Positions 28,577-42,800 of a DNA stretch of 64,000 bases are shown here, piece by piece. Source of the stretch: Halomonas sp. GT. GTDB lineage: Bacteria; Pseudomonadota; Gammaproteobacteria; Pseudomonadales; Halomonadaceae. Under the pieces are notes generated by a model, which saw nothing but the letters and a program-made list of their open reading frames with translations, made no database searches and was not told where the DNA came from. Each line of letters begins with the position of its first letter. Position 1 is the first letter of the stretch. A program made the position numbers and the translations under genes. The DNA is taken from contig NZ_CP020562.1 in assembly GCF_002082565.1 (NCBI RefSeq), positions 3,224,001 through 3,288,000 on the forward strand. Reading direction: 5' to 3'.

Positions 28577-29410
28577 CTAGTGAGTTGTCTCAGTAACCGT
28601 GATTTCTACTCTCCTATTAGGCCTCAAACACTCAGTGACACTGGGTGTTGCACTTACTCCTGGGCACTCAACAACAGGGTCAGCCATACCACGTCCAGCA
28701 GTCATAATATTTGACCGGCTAATTCCTTGATTCGCCATACGGGCACCTACCGTTTCAGCACGAGAGTTTGACAACGCTAGGTTATAAGCCTCGCTACCAA
28801 AGCGATCTGTATAACCGATTATCAACACACTTGGGCTTACAAAGTCATTTGTGATCGTTTGAGTTACCTGGTCAACGGCACGACGCCCCTCTAACGTTAG
28901 CGTGTCACTATCAAAATCAAACAACACATCGCCTGATAAGGTTAGCTTCTCCGCGCGCGGCTCAGCAGCAATCTCCTCTACTTCAATTGGCACTAGCAGT
29001 GCTGGACACTGTACGTCTCGCCAACGCGTGCTTTCTAACGCCATCTCATCGTCATAATGCACTTGGTATTGGCAGGTGATGTACTCATTGCCGTTACCCG
29101 TGTACAAGTTGAACACATAGTTCCACTCTCGAACGCCAAAGAACCCTTCCGAATAATGGGGATTTCCAATCAACTGGCGTACTTGGTCCTTCGTCTGGCT
29201 TTCCTGAATACGTAAAATGTTTTCAGGATCAACAAACTTGCCGCCGTCATACCAGTTACCCGCTAGTGCTGGAAAGCCATCTCCGGCGTCACGCAATTCG
29301 GTTCGGTCGTTATTAGGTGGGCTAGCGCAGCCCGTCAAAACGAGAACGGCGGCGATACTGGCGGCCCCGAGGGCCGCCTTGGTCATCATGCGATTGCTAC
29401 GGTTGTTCAC
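28577..29410 (-). CDS. TpgA-like OmpA/SmpA lipoprotein, copy 1
   Basis: A 277-residue lipoprotein. A signal peptide ends in the lipobox VLTGCASP, with C28 as the probable lipidated residue. Residues about 60-130 resemble SmpA/OmlA (BamE-like; TKDQVRQLIGNPHYSEGFFG). Residues about 165-275 are an OmpA-type peptidoglycan-binding domain (LFDFDSDTLTLEGRRAV, GYTDRFGSEAYNLALSNSRA, PNRRVEI). This order matches TpgA of Acinetobacter sp. Tol 5, which binds the trimeric autotransporter AtaA and peptidoglycan. The start is a GTG preceded by AAGGAG at 7 bases, and that site abuts the adhesin stop codon, so translation is coupled. Its first 165 residues are almost identical to copy 3, but the OmpA domain differs. 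Confidence 0.9.
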   Translation of the reverse strand: MNNRSNRMMTKAALGAASIAAVLVLTGCASPPNNDRTELRDAGDGFPALAGNWYDGGKFVDPENILRIQESQTKDQVRQLIGNPHYSEGFFGVREWNYVFNLYTGNGNEYITCQYQVHYDDEMALESTRWRDVQCPALLVPIEVEEIAAEPRAEKLTLSGDVLFDFDSDTLTLEGRRAVDQVTQTITNDFVSPSVLIIGYTDRFGSEAYNLALSNSRAETVGARMANQGISRSNIMTAGRGMADPVVECPGVSATPSVTECLRPNRRVEITVTETTH

Positions 29411-30860
29411 GTCGTTCTCCTTTACCAGTGCCAGCCAGCGCCAATACCTGCGCCGAAGTTGCTTTGCGAGTCGCCCGTCACCTTACCTTGGATAACCCAG
29501 CGGCCATTGTCGGACAGACGCGAGATCCCCACCGATACCGCCGACTCACCACCATAGGTACCAGCCCCCACACCGACCATGCTCTTACCGGGCATCCAGG
29601 CTTGTGGCACCGTGGAGGCGGCGATGGCACTGGCAGAGCCAGCATTGGCATTGCGCTCAACGCTGTCGATACGGCCATGCACGTTGACAATCTCGTTTTC
29701 AAAGCGACGGCCAAGATCATTCAACTGCCCCACGTTGACGGCATCGTCAGCATTGATGCCAGGCGCCACATTGGTGATGGTGGTACCTTCATCGCCTTTC
29801 AGGGTGATGGTGCTGTAGTCAACATTGCCGTCTTCATCACGGTCATAGTTCACCGCGCCGCGCTGAACCGCATCCAACTGACGAACGTTAACCGCATCAG
29901 TGGCTTGGGTACCGCCTGCCACGTTGGTGATCTGACGCTCATTCCCTTCACTACCCACAGAAACAGCACCCTGTGTGGAAGCAACAGATTCGTTGGAGAA
30001 GCGCTCACGTTCACCGTTCATGCCTTCACGGTCAGCAACAGAATCCGCACCAAGGGCAACGCTGCCGTCAGCCGTTGCTTGGGCACCGGCACCTGACGCT
30101 ACGCTTCGATCGCCTGCCGCAACGCTGCTTGGCCCCATGGCGATGCTGTCAGCACCTTGTGGGTCTGCGGCAGGGCCGTCGCTATTGGCGCGGAAGTACT
30201 TGGAGCCCCCTTGTTCAATGTTGGTGATTTGGTTCTGCACATCCCATAGCTGGCTACCGTTCACGGCATCCGAGCTATTTTGCGCAATATCACCGGGGGC
30301 AACGTTGGTGATCTTCGTGCCGCCATCGCCTTCCAGGGTAATGGTGTTGTAATCAACACTGCCATCGTCGTTGCGGTCATATTTCACCGCACGGTCATCC
30401 AGGTTTGCCAGATCGTTGGTGATATTGCTGATATCGCCTTCAACAGTGGTGACGCGGTTGTCTAACGCACCGACCGCTTGGTTGGTGGCATACAATTGGC
30501 TGCCGTTAATCGCATCGGTACTCTCTGCCGAAATTCGGCCTGCTGCGACGTTCGTCACCGTACGTTCAGCCCCGACGCTACCAACGCTAACGGTGGCGAC
30601 CGGAGAAGCCCCCGCAAACTGGTAGGTTTGACCCGCGATCTCTACCGAAGCGGTACCAACCGCAGCGGCAGTACGGGCGCCTTCCCCTAGCGCAACGCTG
30701 CCTTGATGTGAAGCAATCGCGTCGTACCCCATCGCCAATGCACGATCTGCCGAAGCGACGGCTTCGTAGCCAACAGCGGTGGAGCCTTGCCCTTGAGCAA
30801 AGGCATCACTCACAGTTAGGCCACTGTCGTTAGTGCGCACATAACGAATGCCACGGCCAT
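28900..30860. repeat. Long direct repeat, copy A (tpgA-like 1 / adhesin 1 end)
   Basis: About 1.95 kb that is nearly identical in sequence to 61873-63833, at a constant offset of 32,973 bases. It covers the N-terminal two-thirds of the TpgA-like gene, the 11-base junction and the last 480 or so codons of the adhesin. Similarity falls off within the OmpA-domain coding part at one end and near the QLYxxN-type stalk at the other. The partner copy is entered separately. Confidence 0.85.
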
Positions 30861-33800
30861 TATTGGTCACATATTCATTACTAACGTCGCCAGTAACGTT
30901 AGTAACAATGCTTTCCAATTGATAAAGCTGCGAGCCATTAATAGCATCTTTACTATCTGCGGATACGTCACCATCAGTCACATTGGTGATTTTGTTATCA
31001 CCCATGTCGATACCGTCACCGCTAATAGTCGGGCCACCTTCACCTACGGTAATGCTGTTGACGATTTTAAGATTATCATTCAGGGCCAGTTCCAGCGTTT
31101 CATCATCAGTCAGCTTGGTGATAATGTTGCTGTTACCTTCCTCATCAGTTTCTCCCAAGATGTCTAGACGGTCACCCAGACGGCGTTCAGTGTCATCACC
31201 CTCGTTGGCACCAAACGTTAGCGGCGTATTGGTAACTTCGTTAACCGAGTTATCAACATAGCTCTTATTGGTGATGTGGTTGTCTTCGGTGATATCGCCG
31301 TCGTAGGTGACATTACCTTCGTTGTTGACGAAGAAGTTGTCACCCAGGCGGGTCTCGCCTTGTACCGTCAGGTTCTCGTTCACCGTCATGTTGTTGGTAG
31401 TGACGCTGTCACCATCAATGAAGGTGTCGCCCACCGTTACGCTGTTGCCGATCTTGAGATCGTCATTCAGCGCCAGTTCGAGAGTTTCTTCATCGGTGAG
31501 CTTGGTGATGATGTTGCTATCACCTTCCGCATCTTCTTCACCGACGATGTCGAGACGGTCACCCAGACGACGATCCGTATCGTCACCTTCGTTGGCACCA
31601 AAGGTCAGCGGGGTATCGCCTAGCTCAGTTACGCTGTTATCAACGTAACTCTTGTTGGTGATATGCGTATCTTCGGTGATGTCGCCGTTATAGGTGACGT
31701 TACCTTCGTTGTTGACGAAGAAGTTGTCGCCCAGCTGCGTGGTGCCTTCCACCGTCAGGTTTTCGTTGATGGTGGTGTTACCAGCAACCGTCAGGTTCTC
31801 GTTCAGGAACGTGTCACCTTCAACAGTCAGGGTCTCATTCACCGTGACGTTATTGGTGGTAACGCTGTCACCATCAATCAGCGTTTCGTTAATCGTCAGG
31901 CTGCCGTCTTCACCCAGGTCGATGTTCTCGGCCAGCTGGATGTTGAGCGTGTCTTCACCATCTGCCACCACACCGATGTTGCCGTCGGTTAAGCCGCCTT
32001 CAGCACCACCTTTCACGTTGGTCTGCTCACCTAGGCGACGCTCGAAGGACTCGCCGCTGTCGCCAGCGAAGGTCAGCGGGGTATCGCCCAACTCAGTGAC
32101 GCTGTTATCAACGTAGCTCTTGTTGGTGATGTGGTTGCCTTCGGTGATATCGCCGTCGTAGGTGACATTACCTTCGTTGGTTACGAAGAAGTTCTCACCC
32201 AAACGTGTCTCGCCTTCAACGGTTAAGTTCTCGTTCACCGTCAGGTTGTTGGTAGTAACGCTGTCACCATCAATGAAGGTGTCGCCCACCGTTACGCTGT
32301 TGCCGATCTTAAGATCGTCATTCAGCGCCAGTTCGAGAGTTTCTTCATCGGTGAGCTTGGTGATGATGTTGCTATCACCTGCAGCATCTTCTTCGCCTAC
32401 GATGTCGAGACGGTCACCCAAGCGGCGCTCAGAGTCGTCACCTTCGTTGGCACCAAAGGTCAGCGGGGTATCGCCTAGCTCAGTTACGCTGTTATCAACG
32501 TAACTCTTGTTGGTGATATGCGTATTTTCGGTGATGTCGCCGTTGTAGGTGACGTTACCTTCGTTGTTGACGAAGAAGTTGTCGCCCAGCTGCGTGGTTC
32601 CTTCCACCGTCAGGTTTTCGTTGATGGTGGTGTTACCAGCAACCGTCAGGTTCTCGTTCAGGAACGTGTCACCTTCAACAGTCAGGGTCTCATTCACCGT
32701 GACGTTATTGGTGGTGACTTGGTTACCGTCGATCAGCGTTTCGTTGATCGTCAGGCTGCCGTCTTCACCCAGGTCGATGTTCTCGGCCAGCTGGATGTTG
32801 AGCGTGTCTTCACCATCTGCCACCACGCCGATGTTACCTTCGGTCAGGCCACCTTCAGCACCACCTTTCACGTTGGTCTGTTCACCTAGGCGACGCTCGA
32901 AGGACTCGCCGCTGTCGCCAGCGAAGGTCAGCGGGGTATCGCCCAACTCAGTGACGCTGTTATCAACATAGCTCTTGTTGGTGATGTGGTTGCCTTCGGT
33001 GATATCGCCGTCGTAGGTGACATTACCTTCGTTGGTTACGAAGAAGTTCTCACCCAGACGTGTCTCGCCTTCAACGGTTAAGTTCTCGTTCACCGTCAGG
33101 TTGTTGGTAGTAACGCTGTCACCATCAATGAAGGTGTCGCCCACCGTTACGCTGTTGCCGATCTTAAGATCGTCATTCAGCGCCAGTTCGAGAGTTTCTT
33201 CATCGGTGAGCTTGGTGATGATGTTGCTATCACCTGCAGCATCTTCTTCGCCTACGATGTCGAGACGGTCACCCAAGCGGCGCTCAGAGTCGTCACCTTC
33301 GTTGGCACCAAAGGTCAGCGGGGTATCGCCTAGCTCAGTGACCGAGTTATCAACATACTTCTTATTGGTGACTTGGTAGTCGTTGGTGATCTGGTCGGGC
33401 TCAACGTTGTAGATCGCTTCGTTGTTAACGACCGAGAAATCGTCACCTAGGAACGTGTCGCCATCAACCGTCAGGTTCTCGTTGATGGTGGTGTTACCCG
33501 CCACTGTGAGGTTCTCGTTCACCGTCAGGTTGTTGGTGGTGATGCTGTCACCATCAATGAAGGTGTCGCCAACCGTTACGCTGTTGCCGATCTTAAGATC
33601 GTCATTCAGCGCCAGTTCGAGAGTTTCTTCATCAGTGATCTTGGTGATGATGTTGCTATCACCCTCAGCATCCTGTTCGCCTACGATGTCGAGACGGTCA
33701 CCCAGACGACGATCCGTATCGTCACCTTCGTTGGCACCAAAGGTCAGCGGGGTATCGCCTAGCTCAGTGACCGAGTTATCAACATACTTCTTATTGGTGA

Positions 33801-36800
33801 CTTGGTAGTCGTTGGTGATCTGGTCGGGCTCAACGTTGTAGATCGCTTCGTTGTTAACGACCGAGAAATCGTCACCTAGATAGGTGTCGCCATCAACGGT
33901 TAGATTCTCGTTGATAGTGGTGTTGCCGCCAATGATCGTGTCGCCTGCAATCGTGGTATCACCAGCAACCGTTAGGTTCTCATTCACCGTGACGTTGTTG
34001 GTGGTAACGCTGTCACCATCAATCAGCGTTTCATTGATCGTCAGGCTGCCGTCTTCACCCAGGTCGATGTTCTCGGCCAGCTGGATGTTGAGCGTGTCTT
34101 CGCCGTCTGCCACTACACCGATGTTGCCATCGGTTAAGCCGCCTTCAGCACCACCTTTCACGTTGGTGTTCTCACCCAAACGACGCTCGAACGGGGTGCC
34201 ACTGTCACCGGTAAAGGACAGCGGCGTATCGCCCAGCTCGGTCACTGAGTTATCAACATACTTCTTATTCGTGACTTGGTAGTCGTTGGTGATCTGGTCG
34301 GGCTCAACGTTGTAGATCGCTTCGTTGTTAACGACCGAGAAATCGTCACCTAGGAACGTGTCGCCATCAACCGTCAGGTTCTCGTTGATGGTGGTGTTAC
34401 CCGCCACTGTGAGATTCTCGTTCAGGAACGTGTCGCCCTCAACGGTCAGGTTCTCGTTCACCGTCAGGTTGTTGGTGGTAACGCTGTCACCATCAATCAG
34501 CGTTTCATTGATCGTCAGGCTGCCGTCTTCACCCAGGTCGATGTTCTCGGCCAGCTGGATATTGAGCGTGTCTTCGCCGTCTGCCACTACACCGATGTTG
34601 CCGTCGGTTAAGCCGCCTTCAGCACCACCTTTCACATTGGTGTTCTCACCCAAACGACGCTCGAACGGGGTGCCACTGTCACCGGTAAAGGACAGCGGCG
34701 TATCGCCCAGCTCGGTCACTGAGTTATCAACATACTTCTTATTCGTGACTTGGTAGTCGTTGGTGATCTGGTCGGGCTCAACGTTGTAGATCGCTTCGTT
34801 GTTAACGACCGAGAAATTGTCACCTAGGAACGTGTCGCCATCAACGGTTAGGTTCTCGTTGATGGTGGTGTTACCCGCCACTGTGAGGTTCTCGTTCAGG
34901 AACGTGTCGCCCTCAACAGTCAGGTTCTCGTTCACCGTCATGTTGTTGGTGGTGATGCTGTCACCATCAATGAAGGTGTCGCCAACCGTTACGCTGTTGC
35001 CGATCTTGAGATCGTCATTCAGCGCCAGTTCGAGAGTTTCTTCATCGGTGAGCTTGGTGATGATGTTGCTATCACCCTCAGCATCCTGTTCGCCTACGAT
35101 GTCGAGACGGTCACCCAGGCGGCGATCGGTGTCGTCACCCTCGTTGGCACCAAAGGTCAGCGGGGTATCGCCTAGCTCAGTGACCGAGTTATCAACATAC
35201 TTCTTATTGGTGACTTGGTAGTCGTTGGTGATCTGGTCGGGCTCAACGTTGTAGATCGCTTCGTTGTTAACGACCGAGAAATCGTCACCTAGGAACGTGT
35301 CGCCATCAACCGTCAGGTTCTCGTTGATGGTGGTGTTACCCGCCACTGTGAGATTCTCGTTCAGGAACGTGTCGCCCTCAACGGTCAGGTTCTCGTTCAC
35401 CGTCAGGTTGTTGGTAGTAACGCTGTCACCATCAATGAAGGTGTCGCCCACCGTTACGCTGTTGCCGATCTTAAGATCGTCATTCAGCGCCAGTTCGAGA
35501 GTTTCTTCATCGGTGAGCTTGGTGATGATGTTGCTATCACCTGCAGCATCTTCTTCGCCTACGATGTCGAGACGGTCACCCAAGCGGCGCTCAGAGTCGT
35601 CACCTTCGTTGGCACCAAAGGTCAGCGGGGTATCGCCTAGCTCAGTTACGCTGTTATCAACGTAACTCTTGTTGGTGATATGCGTATCTTCAGTGATGTC
35701 GCCGTTGTAGGTGACGTTACCTTCGTTGTTGACGAAGAAGTTGTCGCCCAGCTGCGTGGTTCCTTCCACCGTCAGGTTTTCGTTGATGGTGGTGTTACCG
35801 CCAATGATCGTGTCGCCTGCAATCGTGGTATCACCAGCAACCGTTAGGTTCTCATTCACCGTGACGTTGTTGGTGGTAACGCTGTCACCATCAATCAGCG
35901 TTTCATTGATCGTCAGGCTGCCGTCTTCACCCAGGTCGATGTTCTCGGCCAGCTGGATGTTGAGCGTGTCTTCGCCGTCTGCCACTACACCGATGTTGCC
36001 ATCGGTTAAGCCGCCTTCAGCACCACCTTTCACGTTGGTGTTCTCACCCAAACGACGCTCGAACGGAGTGCCACTGTCACCGGTAAAGGACAGCGGCGTA
36101 TCGCCCAGCTCGGTCACTGAGTTATCAACATACTTCTTATTCGTGACTTGGTAGTCGTTGGTGATCTGGTCGGGCTCAACGTTGTAGATCGCTTCGTTGT
36201 TAACGACCGAGAAATCGTCACCTAGGAACGTGTCGCCATCAACCGTCAGGTTCTCGTTCACCGTCATGTTGTTGGTGGTGATGCTGTCACCATCAATGAA
36301 GGTGTCGCCAACCGTTACGCTGTTGCCGATCTTAAGATCGTCATTCAGCGCCAGTTCGAGAGTTTCTTCATCAGTGATCTTGGTGATGATGTTGCTATCA
36401 CCCTCAGCATCCTGTTCGCCTACGATGTCGAGACGGTCACCCAGACGACGATCCGTATCGTCACCTTCGTTGGCACCAAAGGTCAGCGGCGTATCGCCTA
36501 GCTCAGTGACCGAGTTATCAACATACTTCTTATTGGTGACTTGGTAGTCGTTGGTGATCTGGTCGGGCTCAACGTTGTAGATCGCTTCGTTGTTAACGAC
36601 CGAGAAATCGTCACCTAGATAGGTGTCGCCATCAACGGTTAGATTCTCGTTGATAGTGGTGTTACCGCCAATGATCGTGTCGCCTGCAATCGTGGTATCA
36701 CCAGCAACCGTTAGGTTCTCATTCACCGTGACGTTGTTGGTGGTAACGCTGTCACCATCAATCAGCGTTTCATTGATCGTCAGGCTGCCGTCTTCACCCA

Positions 36801-39800
36801 GGTCGATGTTCTCGGCCAGCTGGATGTTGAGCGTGTCTTCGCCGTCTGCCACTACACCGATGTTGCCATCGGTTAAGCCGCCTTCAGCACCACCTTTCAC
36901 ATTGGTGTTCTCACCCAAACGACGCTCGAACGGGGTGCCACTGTCACCGGTAAAGGACAGCGGCGTATCGCCCAGCTCGGTCACTGAGTTATCAACATAC
37001 TTCTTATTCGTGACTTGGTAGTCGTTGGTGATCTGGTCGGGCTCAACGTTGTAGATCGCTTCGTTGTTAACGACCGAGAAATCGTCACCTAGGAACGTGT
37101 CGCCATCAACCGTCAGGTTCTCGTTGATGGTGGTGTTACCCGCCACGGTGAGATTCTCGTTCAGGAACGTGTCGCCCTCAACGGTTAGGTTCTCGTTCAC
37201 CGTCAGGTTGTTGGTGGTGATGCTGTCACCATCAATGAAGGTGTCGCCAACCGTTACGCTGTTGCCGATCTTAAGATCGTCATTCAGCGCCAGTTCGAGA
37301 GTTTCTTCATCGGTGAGCTTGGTGATGATGTTGCTATCACCTTCCGCATCTTCTTCACCGACGATGTCGAGACGGTCACCCAGGCGGCGATCGGTGTCGT
37401 CACCCTCGTTGGCACCAAAGGTCAGCGGCGTATCGCCTAGCTCAGTGACCGAGTTATCAACATACTTCTTATTGGTGACTTGGTAGTCGTTGGTGATCTG
37501 GTCGGGCTCAACGTTGTAGATCGCTTCGTTGTTAACGACCGAGAAATCGTCACCTAGATAGGTGTCGCCATCAACGGTTAGATTCTCGTTGATAGTGGTG
37601 TTACCGCCAATGATCGTGTCGCCTGCAATCGTGGTATCACCAGCAACCGTTAGGTTCTCATTCACCGTGACGTTGTTGGTGGTAACGCTGTCACCATCAA
37701 TCAGCGTTTCATTGATCGTCAGGCTGCCGTCTTCACCCAGGTCGATGTTCTCGGCCAGCTGGATATTGAGCGTGTCTTCGCCGTCTGCCACTACACCGAT
37801 GTTGCCGTCGGTTAAGCCGCCTTCAGCACCACCTTTCACATTGGTGTTCTCACCCAAACGACGCTCGAACGGGGTGCCACTGTCACCGGTAAAGGACAGC
37901 GGCGTATCGCCCAGCTCGGTCACTGAGTTATCAACATACTTCTTATTCGTGACTTGGTAGTCGTTGGTGATCTGGTCGGGCTCAACGTTGTAGATCGCTT
38001 CGTTGTTAACGACCGAGAAATTGTCACCTAGGAACGTGTCGCCCTCAACAGTCAGGTTCTCGTTCACCGTCATGTTGTTGGTGGTGATGCTGTCACCATC
38101 AATGAAGGTGTCGCCAACCGTTACGCTGTTGCCGATCTTGAGATCGTCATTCAGCGCCAGTTCGAGAGTTTCTTCATCGGTGAGCTTGGTGATGATGTTG
38201 CTATCACCCTCAGCATCCTCTTCGCCTACGATGTCGAGACGGTCACCCAGGCGGCGATCGGTGTCGTCACCTTCGTTGGCACCAAAGGTCAGCGGGGTAT
38301 CGCCTAGCTCAGTGACCGAGTTATCAACATACTTCTTATTGGTGACTTGGTAGTCGTTGGTGATCTGGTCGGGCTCAACGTTGTAGATCGCTTCGTTGTT
38401 AACGACCGAGAAATCGTCACCTAGATAGGTGTCGCCATCAACGGTTAGATTCTCGCTGATAGTGGTGTTACCGCCAATGATCGTGTCGCCTGCAATCGTG
38501 GTATCACCAGCAACCGTTAGGTTCTCATTCACCGTGACGTTGTTGGTGGTAACGCTGTCACCATCAATCAGCGTTTCATTGATCGTCAGGCTGCCGTCTT
38601 CACCCAGGTCGATGTTCTCGGCCAGCTGGATGTTGAGCGTGTCTTCGCCGTCTGCCACTACACCGATGTTGCCATCGGTTAAGCCGCCTTCAGCACCACC
38701 TTTCACGTTGGTGTTCTCACCCAAACGACGCTCGAACGGGGTGCCACTGTCACCGGTAAAGGACAGCGGCGTATCGCCCAGCTCGGTCACTGAGTTATCA
38801 ACATACTTCTTATTCGTGACTTGGTAGTCGTTGGTGATCTGGTCGGGCTCAACGTTGTAGATCGCTTCGTTGTTAACGACCGAGAAATCGTCACCTAGGA
38901 ACGTGTCGCCATCAACCGTCAGGTTCTCGTTGATGGTGGTGTTACCCGCCACGGTGAGATTCTCGTTCAGGAACGTGTCGCCCTCAACGGTCAGGTTCTC
39001 GTTCACCGTCAGGTTGTTGGTGGTAACGCTGTCACCATCAATCAGCGTTTCATTGATCGTCAGGCTGCCGTCTTCACCCAGGTCGATGTTCTCGGCCAGC
39101 TGGATATTGAGCGTGTCTTCGCCGTCTGCCACTACACCGATGTTGCCGTCGGTTAAGCCGCCTTCAGCACCACCTTTCACATTGGTGTTCTCACCCAAAC
39201 GACGCTCGAACGGGGTGCCACTGTCACCGGTAAAGGACAGCGGCGTATCGCCCAGCTCGGTCACTGAGTTATCAACATACTTCTTATTCGTGACTTGGTA
39301 GTCGTTGGTGATCTGGTCGGGCTCAACGTTGTAGATCGCTTCATTGTTAACGACCGAGAAATCGTCACCTAGGAACGTGTCGCCATCAACCGTCAGGTTC
39401 TCGTTGATGGTGGTGTTACCCGCCACGGTGAGATTCTCGTTCAGGAACGTGTCGCCCTCAACGGTTAGGTTCTCGTTCACCGTCAGGTTGTTGGTGGTGA
39501 TGCTGTCACCATCAATGAAGGTGTCGCCAACCGTTACGCTGTTGCCGATCTTAAGATCGTCATTCAGCGCCAGTTCGAGAGTTTCTTCATCGGTGAGCTT
39601 GGTGATGATGTTGCTATCACCTTCCGCATCTTCTTCACCGACGATGTCGAGACGGTCACCCAGGCGGCGATCGGTGTCGTCACCCTCGTTGGCACCAAAG
39701 GTCAGCGGCGTATCGCCTAGCTCAGTGACCGAGTTATCAACATACTTCTTATTGGTGACTTGGTAGTCGTTGGTGATCTGGTCGGGCTCAACGTTGTAGA

Positions 39801-42800
39801 TCGCTTCGTTGTTAACGACCGAGAAATCGTCACCCAGGAAGGTGTCACCCTTCACTGTGGTGTCACCTTCAATCGTCGTATTGCCCGCTACATTCAAGTT
39901 TTCGGTGACGTCGACGTTAGTGAACTCGACATCATCTGCGGTAGCAACCGTGATATCAGTACCAGTACGCGTGATATCGATGTTCTTGCCATCAATGAAC
40001 TGAACGGTAGCGTTGGGTGCCACATTGGTCGCAACATCACCATTGGTCTGAACATTCCACCCAGCGCTGGCAACATCATTTACTGCCTTCAACTGACTAA
40101 CGTTGACTGCATCTGTATCTTCTGCACCAGCGGCAACGTTGGTGATACGACGCTCATTATCTACACTGCCGACAGAGATCTCACTATCTGCTGAAGGTGC
40201 TGCAACCGCAGCCGGGTTGCCATTAACATCCAGTGGCTGGTAAGCCGCCGTGCTCAGCGTGCTGCCATCGGCAACAGAGCCAGAACCTAACGCAACATTC
40301 TTATTACCCTGCGCGGAAGCACCATTACCAATGGCAACAGCTTCTACACCACCATCAAACATATCGGTTGAAGCTTGCGCTCCTGAGCCAATGGCAATTG
40401 ATTGATTGCCACCAGCTAAGGCATTTGCTCCCACTGACACCTGATTTCGACCAACGCTTGCTGTACGCGCACCGTCACCTACAGCGACAGAGGAGTTGCC
40501 ATCAGAGACAGCATTAGTACCCGCCGCCAGGGCGTTGATGCCAGTCGCGCCGTCATTATCATAGTTGCCTTGCTGAATGCCGTTATCGTTAACGCTGTAG
40601 TAGTGAGTTTCAATGCCATCGACATACTGCTTATTAACAACGGAGTTATCGTTATTAATCGGGCCGTCGTAAGTTACTTCGTTGTTGACCACCGAGAAGT
40701 TGTCACCAAGGAAGGTATCGCCCGCAACATTTAGGTTCTCGGTGACGTCGACATTGGTGAACTCGACATCATCTGCAGTAGCGACTTCGATGCTATTACC
40801 CGTACGGGTGATGGCAATGTTCTGGCCTTCACTGAAGTCAGCAGTTTCACCTGGAGCGATGTTCTCGCCGGTCGCTTCGCCGTTCGCAGTGAGATCCCAA
40901 CCTTTGTTAGCCACGTCACTAACGTCGGTAAGCTGATCAACGTTCACGGCGTCAGTGCCGTTAACACCCGGCGCAACATTGGTGATGGTGGTGTTGCCCG
41001 CATCAATGCCAGTGTTAGTGATGCTCGGGCCGCCAACGATGGTCAGGCCATCGTTGTTAACGGTGGTGTCGCCCATAACAACGCTACCGTTGGTACCCAG
41101 ATCAACGGTCTCGGCCAGCTTGATATTGAGCGTATCAGTGCCATCAGCCACCACACCGATGTTGCCATCGGTCAAACCGCCCGTTGCACCGCCTTTGACG
41201 TTGGTAGTGTCGCCAAGTTGGCGATTAAACGGCGTTCCACTATCACCATCAAAATTAATACCGTCATTGATAGCATCGGTGTTGTTGGTGATATTGGTGG
41301 TGTTGTTCGCGATATCACCAGCGTTATTGGCGATATTGGTCGTGTTGTTGTCTACGTTTTGATTGGTCGCGAACAGCTGGCTACCGTTAACGGCGTCACT
41401 GGAAGTATCGCTAATTTCACCATCTGCCACATTGGTGATCTTGTCACCGCCAACATCCAGACCATCAGCGGTGCTGGTGATAATGGTATTGTTGGTGGCA
41501 TCGCCGATCGTTACCTGAGTGAACTCAACATCGTCAGCGGTGGCAACGTTAATGCTCTTGCCATTACGCGTGATGGCAATGTTCTTGCCTTCCTGGAAGT
41601 CAGCAGCGTCGCCTGACGCAATCGTCTCACCAGCAGCACCTTCGCCGTTAGCGCTGAGAATCCATTCACCACCATCGCCACCTATAGCGTTAACGGTATA
41701 AATTGTCTTACCAGTCGCCGCATCGGTAACAGATGTTACCGTGGTATTTGTGCCTTCCTGAACTTCCGTCAGTTGTCCAACATTGGCGACATCACCCGGG
41801 TTGGTACCCGCCGCCACGTTGGTGATCTGGTTGCCACCCATATTAACGATCGTGTCCGCCTGCAAGGTCAGGCTGTCACCAATGGTGGTGCCACCATTCA
41901 GAGAGGTAGGGCCATTCACGGTGAGCGAGTCATTAATCGTGACATTATTGACATCCAGGTCATCGCTGAGCGCAATAACAAGGGTCTCTTCATCCGTTAC
42001 TTCAGTGCTGAGATTGGCGTTGCTGGTGACGATATCCAGACGCTCACCTAGCTTACGGTCTGTAGTGCCAGTATCACCACCAAAAGTGATCGGGGTATTC
42101 GCTAGCCCGCCCACTTCGCCATCAACATAGGTCTTGTTGGTGATGTGGTTCCCTTCGGTGATCGCGCCATCGTAGAAAGCTTCGTTATTAACGACCTTGA
42201 AGTTGTTACCTAGGAAGGTGTCACCTTCAATCGTCGTATTGCCCGCTACATTCAAGTTTTCAGTGACGTCAACGTTGGTGAACTCGACATCATCTGCGGT
42301 AGCAATCTTGATGCCGCCATTTTCAGCAGTCAGTGCAATGTTATTGCCTGTGATAAAATCGGCGTTGTTGTCATCCTTGCTCAGAGTTTTAACGTCTGCC
42401 CCATCGATCTGGGTGACAACTGTCTGTAACGATGAATCAGCTAAATCAAGACTATCTTTGGATGCTTGGCTCAAATCCACTGCATAGTCAGTAACATTGT
42501 TAGCATCGGGGCCTGCCGGTGTGACACTGACCGCTGTTGAACCTTCGCTGACCGATGCACCGTTAGCATTCACCGTATACGTTGTGCCGCCGTCAGCGTT
42601 GTCCGTTACGGCTACATCTGTAATGTTAGTACCTGCTTCAACCTTAGATTGCGAAGCAATTAACTGGCTAACGTTAACCGCGTCATCCAGCTCAGTGCCA
42701 GCAGCAACACTAGTAATTTGTCGGCTACCCACATCAACGGCAGCCTGCTGTGCAATAGTACCGCTAATATTGGCAGCGTCTGTACCTGTTGCGCCGAAAG

